Of a stretch of 64,000 nt of DNA, positions 27,643-37,096 are shown piece by piece (position 1 is the stretch's first letter; each line of letters begins with the position of its first letter). The translations under genes and the position numbers were made by a program. The DNA is taken from the NCBI RefSeq assembly GCF_007667275.1, contig NZ_VDQT01000003.1, positions 434,001-498,000 of the forward strand, written 5' to 3'. The notes below the pieces were generated by a model that did not search any database, was not told the origin of the DNA, and worked only from the letters and a program-made list of their open reading frames with translations. This DNA is from Stenotrophomonas rhizophila. Its GTDB lineage: Bacteria > Pseudomonadota > Gammaproteobacteria > Xanthomonadales > Xanthomonadaceae.

Positions 27643-27908
27643 ACCGGGTCGAGCAGATCCGCGCGGCCCTGCAGGCGGCGTTCGACCCGGAGCTGCTGGA
27701 GGTGGTGGATGACAGCCACCGCCATGCCGGCCACGAAGGCGCGCGCGATGGACGCGGGCATTTCAATGTCCGCGTGGTCAGCGCGGCCTTCGAGGGCAAG
27801 TTGCCGCTGGCGCGCCATCGTGCCGTCTATGCGGCCCTGGGCAGCCTGATGGAGACCGACATCCACGCGCTGTCCATCGATGCCCAAGCGCCGTCAAAAA
27901 AGGGCTGA
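27639..27908 (+). CDS. bolA: BolA-family protein
   Basis: 89-aa BolA protein. The family fold is a KH-like alpha/beta domain that works with monothiol glutaredoxins in Fe-S trafficking and, in some cases, in transcription control. The motif [20 protein letters not shown] with its conserved His (glutaredoxin/Fe-S contact) and the region [24 protein letters not shown] are typical. Coupled to the yciI-like gene by ATGA overlap. A short hairpin (27900-27915) overlaps its stop. Confidence 0.92.
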   Translation: MNRVEQIRAALQAAFDPELLEVVDDSHRHAGHEGARDGRGHFNVRVVSAAFEGKLPLARHRAVYAALGSLMETDIHALSIDAQAPSKKG

Positions 27909-27915
27909 AGCCCTT
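27900..27915 (+). terminator. Short hairpin at the bolA stop
   Basis: AAGGGCT / AGCCCTT with a 2-nt spacer, preceded by an A-run but not followed by a T-run. Weak terminator candidate. Confidence 0.3.
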
Positions 27916-28014
27916 GTCCCGCCTTGTCCCGGCAAGTCCCGGGGCGACCTCTTCAGGACATTTCGAGGTTACCGCCGTGCGACATTCGCCTAACGGACTG
28001 TTTACATCCGGGTT

Positions 28015-28028
28015 TGAAAACGCTTACA
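28015..28028 (+). promoter_or_regulatory. LacI/CcpA-type operator upstream of lacI-like gene
   Basis: TGAAAACGCTTACA fits the general LacI-family operator pattern TGWAARCGYTWNCW at every position. It lies 43 bp before the regulator start, suggesting autoregulation. A similar site precedes the GH144 operon at 32375. Confidence 0.65.
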
Positions 28029-28071
28029 TTCCGCGCCAAGCCCAGATCTCTAAGCCGTGGAGGGCGGCGAA

Positions 28072-29094
28072 GTGAACAAGGCAGCCATAACCATCAAGGA
28101 TGTAGCCCGCGAAGCCCGCGTCAGCGTGGCAACGGTGTCGCGTGCGCTCAACGGGCATGAAAACGTCGCCGAGCCGGTGCGCAAGCTGGTGCTGGAGGTG
28201 GCTGCGCGCCTGCGCTACACGCCGCACGCGGCCGCCCGCAGCCTGAGCAGCCGGCGCACCAACACCATCGGTGTGGTGCTGCCCGACCTGTACGGCGAAT
28301 TCTTCTCCGAACTGATGCGCGGCATCGACCAGGTGGCGCGTGCGCGCCGCCAGCACCTGCTGGTGTCCAGCTACCACGGCGACCAGGAGCAGCAGGGCGC
28401 GGCCCTGCGTGCCATGCGCGGCCGGGTCGACGGGCTGCTGGTGCTGTCGCCGTATGCCGAAAGCCCCGGCTTCCTGACCGACAACCTGCCGCAGTCGCTG
28501 CCCACGGTGCTGATCAACACCTATCTGCCCGAGCAGGACCACCCGGTACTCAGCATCGACGACCATGCCGGCGCGATGGCGATGACCCGCCACCTGCTCG
28601 ATGGCGGGCACCGCCGCATTGCCTTCATTGCCGGCCCCGACCTGAACTTCGATGCGCGCGAACGCCTGCGCGGGTTCCGCGACGCGTTGGCCGCGTTCGG
28701 CAGCGCGGCGGAGGGCATCGAGCTGCCGGGCGACTTCGATGAGGCCTCCGGCCACCGCGCCGGGCAGGAGCTGCTGGCCGCCGGGGCACTGCCCGATGCG
28801 GTGTTCGCCGCCAACGACATGATGGCGCTGGGATGCCTGTATGCGTTCGCCCAGGCGGGCGTGCGGGTGCCGACGGATGTGGCGCTGGCCGGCTTCGATG
28901 ACATTCCGCTGGCGCGTTTCGTTCACCCGTCGTTGACGACGATGCAGGTGAGTATCGCCGAATTGGGCGACAGGGCGGCCACGCGCCTGCTGCAGTTGAT
29001 GGATGGCAACAACAGCGAGACGGAGGGCGACAAGCAGACGCTTGTACCTCGCCTGATCGTCCGTGATTCATGCGGTATCGGTTCCACGTCGTAG
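28072..29094 (+). CDS. LacI-family transcriptional regulator
   Basis: 340 aa. N-terminal helix-turn-helix ITIKDVAREARVSVATVSRA (about residues 6-25) and the hinge helix region ARSLSSRRTNTIG, then a periplasmic-binding-protein-like ligand domain (about 60-335) with the usual PDLYGEFFSELMRGI and VFAANDMMALG segments. The start is GTG 28072 with GGAGG nine bases upstream; a GTG five codons earlier is less well placed. It is the first gene of the sugar locus. The operator before it and the copy before the GH144 gene make autoregulation and control of the operon likely. The inducer is unknown, perhaps a glucose oligosaccharide. Confidence 0.93.
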   Translation: MNKAAITIKDVAREARVSVATVSRALNGHENVAEPVRKLVLEVAARLRYTPHAAARSLSSRRTNTIGVVLPDLYGEFFSELMRGIDQVARARRQHLLVSSYHGDQEQQGAALRAMRGRVDGLLVLSPYAESPGFLTDNLPQSLPTVLINTYLPEQDHPVLSIDDHAGAMAMTRHLLDGGHRRIAFIAGPDLNFDARERLRGFRDALAAFGSAAEGIELPGDFDEASGHRAGQELLAAGALPDAVFAANDMMALGCLYAFAQAGVRVPTDVALAGFDDIPLARFVHPSLTTMQVSIAELGDRAATRLLQLMDGNNSETEGDKQTLVPRLIVRDSCGIGSTS

Positions 29095-29115
29095 GCCACG
29101 ACCGTTGGTCGTGGC
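29091..29115 (+). repeat. GTAG-type palindromic repeat
   Basis: GTAG plus the stem GCCACGACC/GGTCGTGGC with a GTT loop. It overlaps the lacI stop codon and may act as a transcription or processing barrier before the receptor gene. Confidence 0.8.
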
Positions 29116-29176
29116 ACATCTGAAAACAAAAAAGACAGGCGGCCGCTATGACGGTCACCACCACCCGGAGATTTAC

Positions 29177-32100
29177 ATGACGTATTCCAAGAACAGCACC
29201 CGCATGCCGGCTCGCCGCCTGCTGACGAGTGCGCTGGTCAGCTGCCTGCTGCTCGGCGCCGCGCCGAGCGTGATGGCGCAGTCCGCCACCTCCTCGCTGC
29301 GTGGCCAGGTCGCCCAGGCCGAGGCCGGTACCGAAGTCACCGCCACCAACGTGGCCAGCGGCAGCGTGCGCCGCGCCACCACCCGTGCCGATGGCACCTA
29401 TTCGCTGATGGGCCTGGATCCGGGCACCTATGACGTGGTCGCCAACGGCCAGACCCAGAAGGTCACCGTGACCGTTGCCTCGACCGCGACGCTGAACTTC
29501 AGCGGCGCCCCGGCCAATGGTGGCACCGCCAACGCGACCAACCTCGACACCGTCAACGTGGTCGCCCCGACCCTGCTGCAGGAAGTGCGTACGTCCGAAG
29601 TGGGCAAGACGGTCAGCCTGCAGCAGATCCAGACCACCCCGCAGGTGTCGCGCAACTTCCTGGAATTCGCCGACGCGGTGCCGGGCATGATCTTCACCCG
29701 TGATGCGAAGGGCAACACCTCGCTGCGCGGTGGTGCCACCAATGCCGACGGCACCAACGTCTACATCGACGGCGTGGGCCAGAAGAGCTACGTCAAGGGC
29801 GGCGGCGTCGCCGGCCAGTCCGGCAGCGCCGGCAACCCGTTCCCGCAGCTGGCGATCGGCGAATACAAGGTCATCAGCGGCAACTACAAGGCCGAGTACG
29901 GCCAGGTCTCCAGCGCGGCGGTGACCGCGGCGACCAAGTCCGGTACCAATGAATTCAAGGGTGAGGCGTTCTACCGCTACACCGACGAAGACATGCGCGC
30001 CAAGACCCCGGCCGAGCGCCAGGAAGGCAAGACCAAGGAAGTGTCGGCCGAGAAGGAATACGGCTTCGCCCTGGGCGGCCCGATCGTGCAGGACAAGGCG
30101 CACTTCTTCGTGACCTACGAAGCCAAGCGCTTCGACCTGCCGGTGACCATCGCCCCGGAGGGCTCGGTGACCAACCGCGTCGGCCTGCTGCCGGCCGATG
30201 CCGCCGCCCAGCTCGGCCCGGCCAGCCAGCCGTTCGAACAGGACCTGATCTTCGCCAAGATCGACGTCGAGCCGACCGACAACGACCGCATCGAGCTGAC
30301 CTTCCAGGACCGCGACGAAACCCAGCAGCAGTTCAGTGGCCAGACCGCGCCGTCGCACGGCAAGGAAACCGAGAACACCGACCGTCGTTACGCGCTGCGC
30401 TGGAACCACAGCGGTGAGCGTTTCTACAACGAGCTGATGCTCACCCACGAAGATTCGTTCAACAACCCGGTGCCGCTGACCATCGGCAACGGCTACGTGT
30501 ATACCGCGCCGGACGGTACCGACGACCGCACCCTGGTGCAGATCGGCGGCGCCTCGGCGCTGGACTCGCAGGTGAAAGGCCAGAAGGGCTGGTCGATCGA
30601 AGACAACCTGACCCTGGATGGCATCCAGTGGGCCGGCGACCACACCATCAAGATGGGCGCCAAGTACAAGGAAATCGACCTGTACGCATCGGATGCGCAG
30701 GAGATCAACCCGCAGTTCACCTATACCCTGGGTGATGCGGACTTCCCGTCGGACATCCCGTACAAGGCGCAGTTCGTCAAGCCGGTCACCGGCGTGACCG
30801 GCGTCACCGGTGAAGTGCGTTCCAAGGTCAAGCAGATCGGCCTGTTCATCCAGGACGACTGGCAGGTCAACGACCACCTGCAGCTGAACCTGGGCCTGCG
30901 CTGGGATTACGAAAAGAACCCGAGCTACCTGGACTTCGTGACCCCGCCGGAAGTGGTGGCGGCGATCTACAGCCAGGATCCGCGCGGTCCGGCCGGCCAG
31001 ACCTATGCCGACTCGCTGGCTGCCAGCGGCCTGAACATCAACGACTACATCAGCAACGGCCGCAACCGCAAGGCGTTCAAGAATGCCTGGCAGCCGCGCC
31101 TGGGCTTCTCGTATGACCTCAACGCCGACGAGCAGCACGTGATCCACGGTGGTGCCGGCCGTTCCTACGACCGCGACCTGTTCGACTACCTGCAGCTGGA
31201 AACCACCAAGCTGGCCCTGCCGCAGCCGACCATCTACTTCCGCAACCCGGCCACGGGCGCCTGCCTCAATGGCCAGGCCGCGTGCTACGACTGGGATCCG
31301 AACCTGCTCAACGGCATCCAGAACCTGCAGGCCCTGGTCGGTTCGACCAGCAATGCCGGCCTGGAAGTGGACCTGCTCAACAACAACCTGAAGGCACCGT
31401 ACGCCGACCAGTTCAGCCTGGGCATGTCCAACCAGATCGGCGACTGGCTGACCGACGCCACCGTCGCACGCACGCTGACCTATGACGGCTTCGCTTTCAC
31501 CCTGGGCAACCGTTACCCGACCGGCCAGTTCTTCGATGACCCGCGCCTCTGCGGTGGCACCTCGCCGGGCCTGAGCCAGGCGTGGAGCTGCAACATCCCG
31601 GGCTTCGGCAGCCTGATCATCGGCCAGCAGGGCATCAAGACCCGTGCCACCCAGGTGCTGCTGTCGGCGCAGAAGCCGTTCACCAAGGAAAGCGGCTGGG
31701 GCACCTCGATCGCCTACACCTGGACGACCGCGCGCCACAACCGTGACATCAACGAGCACTACGCGTTCGACCGTGGCCTGATCGAGGATTACCCGACCGT
31801 CCGTTCCAACGGTGCGCCGCGTCATCGCATCGTGCTGACCGGTTCGTATGCCGGCTTCTGGGACATCACCTTCGGCGGCAAGATCACCCTGGCCACCCCG
31901 ACCGCGGTCAACGACTGGTACCCGGTGGCGCAGGCCAGCGGCTTCGACCTGCCGACCCCGGGCGCCGCGGTGCCGGACGGCAACGGTCGCTTCCTGCTCG
32001 GTGGCAAGATCTGGGGCTACCGCTCGGTCGACCTGCAGGCGACGAAGACGTTCAAGATGCCGGGCGAGACCGAGTTGTACGCGCGTATCGACATCATCAA

Positions 32101-32236
32101 CGTGTTCAACTTCGACAACTTCTCCAACTACAACTACACCAAGTCCAACGGCAAGCTGCTGGCCAGCTACAACGAGACCGGCGACATCGTCGGTACGCCG
32201 CGCCAGGTGAAGGCGGAAGTGGGCTTCCGCTTCTGA
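29177..32236 (+). CDS. TonB-dependent receptor with carboxypeptidase-regulatory-like domain (Oar-like)
   Basis: 1,019-aa outer-membrane receptor. A signal peptide (cut near residue 35, VMAQ) is followed by a carboxypeptidase-regulatory-like beta-sandwich (about 38-115, SLRGQV...YSLMGLDPGTYDV), a plug (about 130-260) and a beta-barrel ending in the aromatic terminus VGFRF. Oar-like receptors import large or complex ligands with TonB energy. Downstream glycoside hydrolase and sugar ABC genes suggest a glucan or oligosaccharide ligand. The ATG at 29177 has GGAG at good spacing. No full LacI-type operator was found before it, only a half site (TGAAAAC at 29121), so it may be co-transcribed with lacI. 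Confidence 0.92.
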   Translation: MTYSKNSTRMPARRLLTSALVSCLLLGAAPSVMAQSATSSLRGQVAQAEAGTEVTATNVASGSVRRATTRADGTYSLMGLDPGTYDVVANGQTQKVTVTVASTATLNFSGAPANGGTANATNLDTVNVVAPTLLQEVRTSEVGKTVSLQQIQTTPQVSRNFLEFADAVPGMIFTRDAKGNTSLRGGATNADGTNVYIDGVGQKSYVKGGGVAGQSGSAGNPFPQLAIGEYKVISGNYKAEYGQVSSAAVTAATKSGTNEFKGEAFYRYTDEDMRAKTPAERQEGKTKEVSAEKEYGFALGGPIVQDKAHFFVTYEAKRFDLPVTIAPEGSVTNRVGLLPADAAAQLGPASQPFEQDLIFAKIDVEPTDNDRIELTFQDRDETQQQFSGQTAPSHGKETENTDRRYALRWNHSGERFYNELMLTHEDSFNNPVPLTIGNGYVYTAPDGTDDRTLVQIGGASALDSQVKGQKGWSIEDNLTLDGIQWAGDHTIKMGAKYKEIDLYASDAQEINPQFTYTLGDADFPSDIPYKAQFVKPVTGVTGVTGEVRSKVKQIGLFIQDDWQVNDHLQLNLGLRWDYEKNPSYLDFVTPPEVVAAIYSQDPRGPAGQTYADSLAASGLNINDYISNGRNRKAFKNAWQPRLGFSYDLNADEQHVIHGGAGRSYDRDLFDYLQLETTKLALPQPTIYFRNPATGACLNGQAACYDWDPNLLNGIQNLQALVGSTSNAGLEVDLLNNNLKAPYADQFSLGMSNQIGDWLTDATVARTLTYDGFAFTLGNRYPTGQFFDDPRLCGGTSPGLSQAWSCNIPGFGSLIIGQQGIKTRATQVLLSAQKPFTKESGWGTSIAYTWTTARHNRDINEHYAFDRGLIEDYPTVRSNGAPRHRIVLTGSYAGFWDITFGGKITLATPTAVNDWYPVAQASGFDLPTPGAAVPDGNGRFLLGGKIWGYRSVDLQATKTFKMPGETELYARIDIINVFNFDNFSNYNYTKSNGKLLASYNETGDIVGTPRQVKAEVGFRF

Positions 32237-32268
32237 TGAGGGGAAGGTGGTGACACCCATGGCGTTTT

Positions 32269-32290
32269 GACACGCATGGCGTGTCACTAC
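32269..32290 (-). repeat. GTAG-type palindromic repeat (left unit of an inverted pair)
   Basis: Stem GACACGC/GCGTGTC followed by ACTAC, the reverse of the GTAG end. It faces the unit at 32313. Confidence 0.75.
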
Positions 32291-32312
32291 GCCGCAGGCC
32301 GGTCCCCCAGCC

Positions 32313-32334
32313 GTAGAGACACGCCATGCGTGTC
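32313..32334 (+). repeat. GTAG-type palindromic repeat (right unit of an inverted pair)
   Basis: GTAG then the stem GACACGC/GCGTGTC. With the unit at 32269 it forms a dimer that could fold into a larger hairpin after the receptor gene. Confidence 0.75.
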
Positions 32335-32374
32335 CTCGCGGTCTGGGGAGAACCGGTTTTTTATGAATGCAGGC

Positions 32375-32388
32375 TGTAAACGATTTCA
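32375..32388 (+). promoter_or_regulatory. LacI-type operator upstream of the GH144/ABC operon
   Basis: TGTAAACGATTTCA differs from the general LacI-family operator pattern at one position and matches the site at 28015 in its core (TGxAAACGxTTxCA). It lies 54 bp before the lipoprotein start, well placed to block transcription. Confidence 0.6.
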
Positions 32389-32442
32389 CTCCACGCCCCG
32401 GTATGCTGGCGTGGAATTCGAAGATTCCGGAGGGTTGGCACG

Positions 32443-34056
32443 ATGAAGGTACCCCGCGTAGTGGCACTGGCGGTAATGGCGGCAGCCGTGGTCGGCTGCA
32501 AGCCGCAGGCACAGGAACAGCCCGCCAAACCCAAGCCGCCGGTGATCCTGGTCGAAGCCGACGTTCCACCGCGCCCGATGAAACCGGAGTTGCCGCCGCT
32601 GTTCGACGACATCGAACGCCGCACCTTCCAGTTCTTCTGGGACACCACCAACGAAGTCAACGGGCTCAGCCCGGACCGTTATCCGTCGCGCCCGTTCGCC
32701 AGCATCGCCTCGGTGGGCTACGCGCTGACCGCCTATCCGATCGGCGTGGAAAACGGCTGGGTCAGCCGTACCCAGGCCGTGGACCGCACCCTGACCACGC
32801 TGAAGTTCTTCCGCGACCTGCCGATGGGCCCGCAGCGCACCGGCAAGGGTGGCTACAAGGGTTTCTACTACCATTTCCTGGACATGCAGCAGGGCCACCG
32901 CTATGACAGCTGGGTGGAACTGTCCAGCGTGGACACCGCCCTGCTGATGATGGGCGTGCTGTTCGCGCAGTCCTATTACACCGGCGACGATTCCCGCGAG
33001 AAGGAAATCCGCGCCATCGCCGACACCCTGTACAAGCGCGTCGACTGGCCGTGGCTGCAGCAGCGCGCCCCGCTGATCTCGATGGGCTGGTTCCCGGAAA
33101 GCGGCTTCATCGACCACGACTGGATGGGCTACAACGAAGCGATGATGGTCTACATCCTCGCGCTCGGCTCGCCCAGCCACCCGGTCAGCCCGGATGCGTG
33201 GACGGTGTGGACGCGCACCTACGACAACGACTGGGGCGTGTTCCAGGGCCAGGAATACCTGTCTTTCGGCCCGCTGTTCGGCCACCAGTACACCCACGTC
33301 TGGATCGACTTCCGCGACATCCAGGACGCGTACATGCGCGAACGCGGCAGCACCTACTTCCTCAACAGCCGCTCGGCCGCACTGGCCCAGCGCGAGTACG
33401 CCATCGCCAACCCGGCGCAGTGGAAGGAATACGGCGAAAACGTGTGGGGCCTGACCGCCAGCGACGGCCCGCAGAACACCACCCAGGAATTCCGCGGCGA
33501 GCAGCGCCAGTTCCGCCATTACTCCTCGCGCGGCGCCGGCCTGCGGGAGAACTTCGACGATGGCACCATCGCCCCCACCGCGGCGATCTCCTCGGTGGTG
33601 TTCGCCCCGGAAGAGGTGATCCCGGCCACGCTGGAAATGCACAAGCGTTACGGCGACTACCTGTATTCCAGCTACGGCTTCCTGGATTCGTTCAACCCCA
33701 GCTTCAACTTCGACATTCCGCTCAAGACCGGGCGCATCGTGCCGGATCGCGGCTGGGTGGCCAGCGACTACATCGGCATCGACCAGGGCCCGATCCTGAC
33801 CATGATCGCCAACTACCGCAACGACTTCGTCTGGAACACGATGAAGACCAACCCGCACATCCGCCGTGGCCTGGAGCGTGCCGGTTTCAGCGGCGGCTGG
33901 CTGACCCCGGAAGGCGAGGACCAGCCGATGGAACTGCAGAAGGACGAAAAGGCCGCTGCGGCCCGTTCGATGGGCATCGCCGAATCCCGCGCCGCCGCGG
34001 CGCAGGAACAGAAGAACAATTCCAACACCAACCGCAACCAGCCCCAGGGGAAGTAA
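32443..34056 (+). CDS. PF10091/GH144-type glucanase lipoprotein
   Basis: 537 aa. Signal peptide with lipobox (AVVGC, Cys19), then a (alpha/alpha)6-type catalytic region (about 50-480) of the PF10091 glycoamylase-like family, now mostly classed as GH144, whose studied members cleave beta-1,2-glucan. Features seen are the acidic and aromatic stretches GWFPESGFIDHDWMGYNEAM, ALGSPSHPVSPDAW, LSFGPLFGHQYTHVWIDFRD and ASDGPQNT. The C-terminal 60 residues are low-complexity. First gene of a tight operon (next start 3 nt after the stop). It may trim the glucan in the periplasm for the ABC importer. The exact linkage is an inference from the family. Confidence 0.85.
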   Translation: MKVPRVVALAVMAAAVVGCKPQAQEQPAKPKPPVILVEADVPPRPMKPELPPLFDDIERRTFQFFWDTTNEVNGLSPDRYPSRPFASIASVGYALTAYPIGVENGWVSRTQAVDRTLTTLKFFRDLPMGPQRTGKGGYKGFYYHFLDMQQGHRYDSWVELSSVDTALLMMGVLFAQSYYTGDDSREKEIRAIADTLYKRVDWPWLQQRAPLISMGWFPESGFIDHDWMGYNEAMMVYILALGSPSHPVSPDAWTVWTRTYDNDWGVFQGQEYLSFGPLFGHQYTHVWIDFRDIQDAYMRERGSTYFLNSRSAALAQREYAIANPAQWKEYGENVWGLTASDGPQNTTQEFRGEQRQFRHYSSRGAGLRENFDDGTIAPTAAISSVVFAPEEVIPATLEMHKRYGDYLYSSYGFLDSFNPSFNFDIPLKTGRIVPDRGWVASDYIGIDQGPILTMIANYRNDFVWNTMKTNPHIRRGLERAGFSGGWLTPEGEDQPMELQKDEKAAAARSMGIAESRAAAAQEQKNNSNTNRNQPQGK

Positions 34057-34059
34057 GCA

Positions 34060-35385
34060 GTGTCCTTGTCGTCGCGCCCCAAGCTGTGGGTGAGTGTTCT
34101 GCTGCTGGTCATCGGCAGCCTGTTGTTGAGTGCCTGCCGCCGGGAACCGGAAGGGGTGACCGTGCGGTTCTGGGCGATGGGTCGCGAAGCCGAAGTGGTG
34201 GCCGAGCTGATCCGCGAATTCGAAGCGGAAAACCCCGGCATCCACGTCGACGTGCAGAACATCCCGTGGACCGCCGCGCATGAAAAGCTGCTCACCGCGT
34301 TCGCCGCCGATGGGCTGCCGGACGTGTTCCAGCTGGGCAATACCTGGATCCCCGAGTTCGCCGAGCTCGACACGCTGACTCCGCTGGCGCCGTTCGTGGC
34401 CCGGTCGAAGGTGGTGGACCCGGCCGATTACTTCCAGGGCATCTGGGACACCAATGTCATCCATGACCAGCTGGTCGGCATCCCGTGGTACGTGGACACG
34501 CGCCTGCTGTACTACCGCAAGGACCTGCTGGCGCAGGCCGGCTTCGACCACCCGCCGCGCACCTGGGCGGAGTGGAACACCATGATGGCGGCGATCAAGA
34601 AGATGCAGGGTGCCGACCGCTACGCGATCCTGATGCCGATCAACGAGTTCGAACAGCAGCTGTCGTTCGCCCTGCAGCAGCCGGACCCGCTGCTGCGCGA
34701 CCACGACACCCGTGGCAACTTCCGCAGCCCGGGGTTCCGCCGCACGCTGGCGTTCTACGAAAACATGTTTGCCCAGGGCTGGGCGCCGCGCATGTCCGAA
34801 ACGCAGATCTCCAACGTGTGGGACGAGTTCTTCCGCGGCTTCAACGTGTTCTACCTGTCCGGCCCCTGGAACATCCGCGAGTTCAAGAAGCTTCAGCCCA
34901 AAGAACTGGAAGGCAAATGGGGCACCGCCGCGCTGCCCGGCCCGGACGGCCCGGGTGCCGGCATCGCCGGTGGCACCAGCCTGGTGATCTCGCGCAGCTC
35001 GCAGCAGAAGGAAGCGTCGTGGAAGCTGATCGAGTTCCTGTCGCGCCCGGCCATCCAGGAACGCTTCCATTCCATCATCGGCGACCTGCCGCCGCGACGC
35101 AGCACCTGGGAATTCGCCTCGCTGGCCAACGACCCGCTGGCGCAGCCGTTCCGCGACCAGCTCGAGCGGGTGCGCCCGACCCCGAAGGTGCTGGAGTGGG
35201 AACGTATCGTGCAGGAAATGCGCATCGTCACCGAACAGGTGGTACGCGGTGGGCTGGATCAGGATGTAGCCGTGAATCGACTGGATGACCGTGTGGACAA
35301 GGTATTGGCCAAGCGCCGCTGGATGCATGGACAGCGCACGCAGGCCGAGGCGGCTGCCGCGCCGGCCGCGGAGGTGAGCCCATGA
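34060..35385 (+). CDS. Sugar ABC transporter solute-binding lipoprotein
   Basis: 441 aa, family 1 extracellular solute-binding protein (MalE-like). Lipobox LLSAC (Cys26), then a two-lobed binding protein with the usual VRFWAMGREAEVV start, GLPDVFQLGNTWIPEF and the YYRKDLLAQAGFDHPPRTWAEW hinge segment. The start is GTG 34060, 3 nt after the hydrolase stop, and the stop overlaps the first permease (ATGA). It probably binds an oligosaccharide released by the GH144 protein. Confidence 0.93.
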   Translation: MSLSSRPKLWVSVLLLVIGSLLLSACRREPEGVTVRFWAMGREAEVVAELIREFEAENPGIHVDVQNIPWTAAHEKLLTAFAADGLPDVFQLGNTWIPEFAELDTLTPLAPFVARSKVVDPADYFQGIWDTNVIHDQLVGIPWYVDTRLLYYRKDLLAQAGFDHPPRTWAEWNTMMAAIKKMQGADRYAILMPINEFEQQLSFALQQPDPLLRDHDTRGNFRSPGFRRTLAFYENMFAQGWAPRMSETQISNVWDEFFRGFNVFYLSGPWNIREFKKLQPKELEGKWGTAALPGPDGPGAGIAGGTSLVISRSSQQKEASWKLIEFLSRPAIQERFHSIIGDLPPRRSTWEFASLANDPLAQPFRDQLERVRPTPKVLEWERIVQEMRIVTEQVVRGGLDQDVAVNRLDDRVDKVLAKRRWMHGQRTQAEAAAAPAAEVSP

Positions 35386-36263
35386 AGCAGCGTTCGCTCG
35401 CCGGCTGGATCTTCGCCGGCCCGTCCCTGCTGGTCATCGGCGTGTTCTTCGGCCTGCCGGTGTTTTCCGCACTGGCGCTCAGCATCACCGACTTCGACCT
35501 GTACGCACTGGCCGACGGCGGCAACCTGCGCTTCGTCGGGCTGGGCAACTATATCGACCTGCTGCAGACCCCGATGTTCTGGAAGTCGCTGTGGAACACC
35601 ACGTATTTCGTGGTGGTCGGCGTGCCGATGTCCATTGGCGTGTCGCTCGGCGCAGCGATGCTGCTCAACGCCCCGGCCGCGCGCTTCAAGGCGCTGTTCC
35701 GCACCGCGCTGTTCGCCCCGGTAGTGACCACGCTGGTGGCGGTGGCGGTGATCTGGCGCTACCTGTTCCATACCAGCTACGGGCTGGTGAACTACGGGCT
35801 GGGCCACCTGGGGATCAGCCCGATCGACTGGCTGGGCGACCCGAACTGGGCCATGCCGACCATCATGCTGTTCGCGGTGTGGAAGAACTTCGGCTACAAC
35901 ATGGTGATCTTCCTGGCTGGCCTGCAGGCGATCCCGCATGACCTGTACGAGGCCGCGCGCATCGACGGTGCCTCGCGCTGGAAGCAGTTCCTGCACATCA
36001 CCCTGCCGATGCTCGGCCCGGTGCTGCTGGTGGTCGGGGTGATCACCGTGTCCGGCTACTTCCAGCTGTTCGCCGAACCCTACGTGATGACCCGCGGCGA
36101 CCCGCTGCAGAGCACGGTGAGCGTGCTGTACTTCATGTTCGAGGAAGGCTTCAAGTGGTGGAACCTGGGCCGCGCGTCGGCCGTGGCGTTCCTGCTGTTC
36201 CTGATCATCCTGGCGGTAACCAGCCTGATGCTGCGTTTCGGCCGCAAGAGGCAGTTGGTATGA
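35382..36263 (+). CDS. Sugar ABC transporter permease (MalF type)
   Basis: 293 aa with six predicted membrane spans and the cytoplasmic EAA loop (EAARIDGASRWKQFLHITLP, about residues 189-208) that contacts the ATPase. Belongs to the CUT1 carbohydrate importer permeases. Overlaps both neighbours by 4 bp. No ATP-binding subunit is encoded in this cluster, so a shared MalK/MsmK-type ATPase elsewhere is probably used. Confidence 0.93.
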   Translation: MKQRSLAGWIFAGPSLLVIGVFFGLPVFSALALSITDFDLYALADGGNLRFVGLGNYIDLLQTPMFWKSLWNTTYFVVVGVPMSIGVSLGAAMLLNAPAARFKALFRTALFAPVVTTLVAVAVIWRYLFHTSYGLVNYGLGHLGISPIDWLGDPNWAMPTIMLFAVWKNFGYNMVIFLAGLQAIPHDLYEAARIDGASRWKQFLHITLPMLGPVLLVVGVITVSGYFQLFAEPYVMTRGDPLQSTVSVLYFMFEEGFKWWNLGRASAVAFLLFLIILAVTSLMLRFGRKRQLV

Positions 36264-37096
36264 GTCGTGAGATCGGCCAGTCGCGCTGGCATGCGTGGTG
36301 GGTGAACGGTGGGCTGCTGGTGCTGGCGGCGGTCAGCCTGGCGCCGCTGCTGTGGATGCTGTCGGTGTCGTTCATGCCGACCGGCGAAGCGGCGCACTTC
36401 CCGCCGCCGCTGCTGCCCTCGGCGGTGACCACCGCCAACTACCACGAGCTGTTCGCCCGTACCGGCATGGGCAACAACTTCATCAACAGCCTGTTCGTGT
36501 CGCTGGCGATCACGCTGGGTTCGCTGCTGCTCAACACCATGGCCGGCTATGCCTTCGCCAAGCTGCGCTTCGTCGGCCGCGAGCGCATCTTCCAGGTGCT
36601 GCTGGCGGCGCTGGTGATCCCGGCGCAGGTGGCGATGCTGCCGCTGTTCCTGCTGATGAAGCAGCTCGGGCTGGTCAACAGCTTCGGCGGGGTGATCGTG
36701 CCCGCGCTGGCCAGCGTGTTCGGCATCTTCCTGGTGCGCCAGTACGCGCGCTCGATTCCTGACGAACTGCTGGAAGCGGCGCGGATCGACGGGGCAGGGG
36801 AGCTGCGGATCTTCTTCCAGATCGTGCTGCCGATGCTCAAGCCGGTGCTGGTGACGCTGTCGATCTTCACCTTCATGGGCGCCTGGAACGATTTCATGTG
36901 GCCGTTGATCGTGCTTACCGACCAGGAGCACTACACTCTGCCGGTTGCCCTGGCCACGTTGTCGCGCGAACACATCATGGACGTTGAAATGATGATGGCC
37001 GGCGCGGTGGTCACGGTGGTTCCGGTGCTGGCACTGTTCCTGGTGCTGCAGCGCTATTACATCCAAGGTCTGCTGCTGGGGAGTGTCAAAGGGTGA
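36260..37096 (+). CDS. Sugar ABC transporter permease (MalG type)
   Basis: 278 aa, second CUT1 permease with six spans and an EAA loop (EAARIDGAGELRIFFQIVLP). The typical MalG end (RYYIQGLLLGSVKG) is complete. The ATG at 36260 overlaps the previous stop, and its own stop overlaps the GTG of the following gene. The frame extends upstream within the previous gene, but the overlap start gives a normal MalG length. Confidence 0.93.
   Translation: MSREIGQSRWHAWWVNGGLLVLAAVSLAPLLWMLSVSFMPTGEAAHFPPPLLPSAVTTANYHELFARTGMGNNFINSLFVSLAITLGSLLLNTMAGYAFAKLRFVGRERIFQVLLAALVIPAQVAMLPLFLLMKQLGLVNSFGGVIVPALASVFGIFLVRQYARSIPDELLEAARIDGAGELRIFFQIVLPMLKPVLVTLSIFTFMGAWNDFMWPLIVLTDQEHYTLPVALATLSREHIMDVEMMMAGAVVTVVPVLALFLVLQRYYIQGLLLGSVKG

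Noticed and set aside
29118..29130. LacI-type operator before the TonB receptor
   Set aside because: Only the half site TGAAAAC is present; the second half does not fit.
28625..32569. Minus-strand frame of 1,314 codons opposite lacI and the TonB receptor
   Set aside because: Antisense shadow of well-recognised genes in GC-rich DNA.
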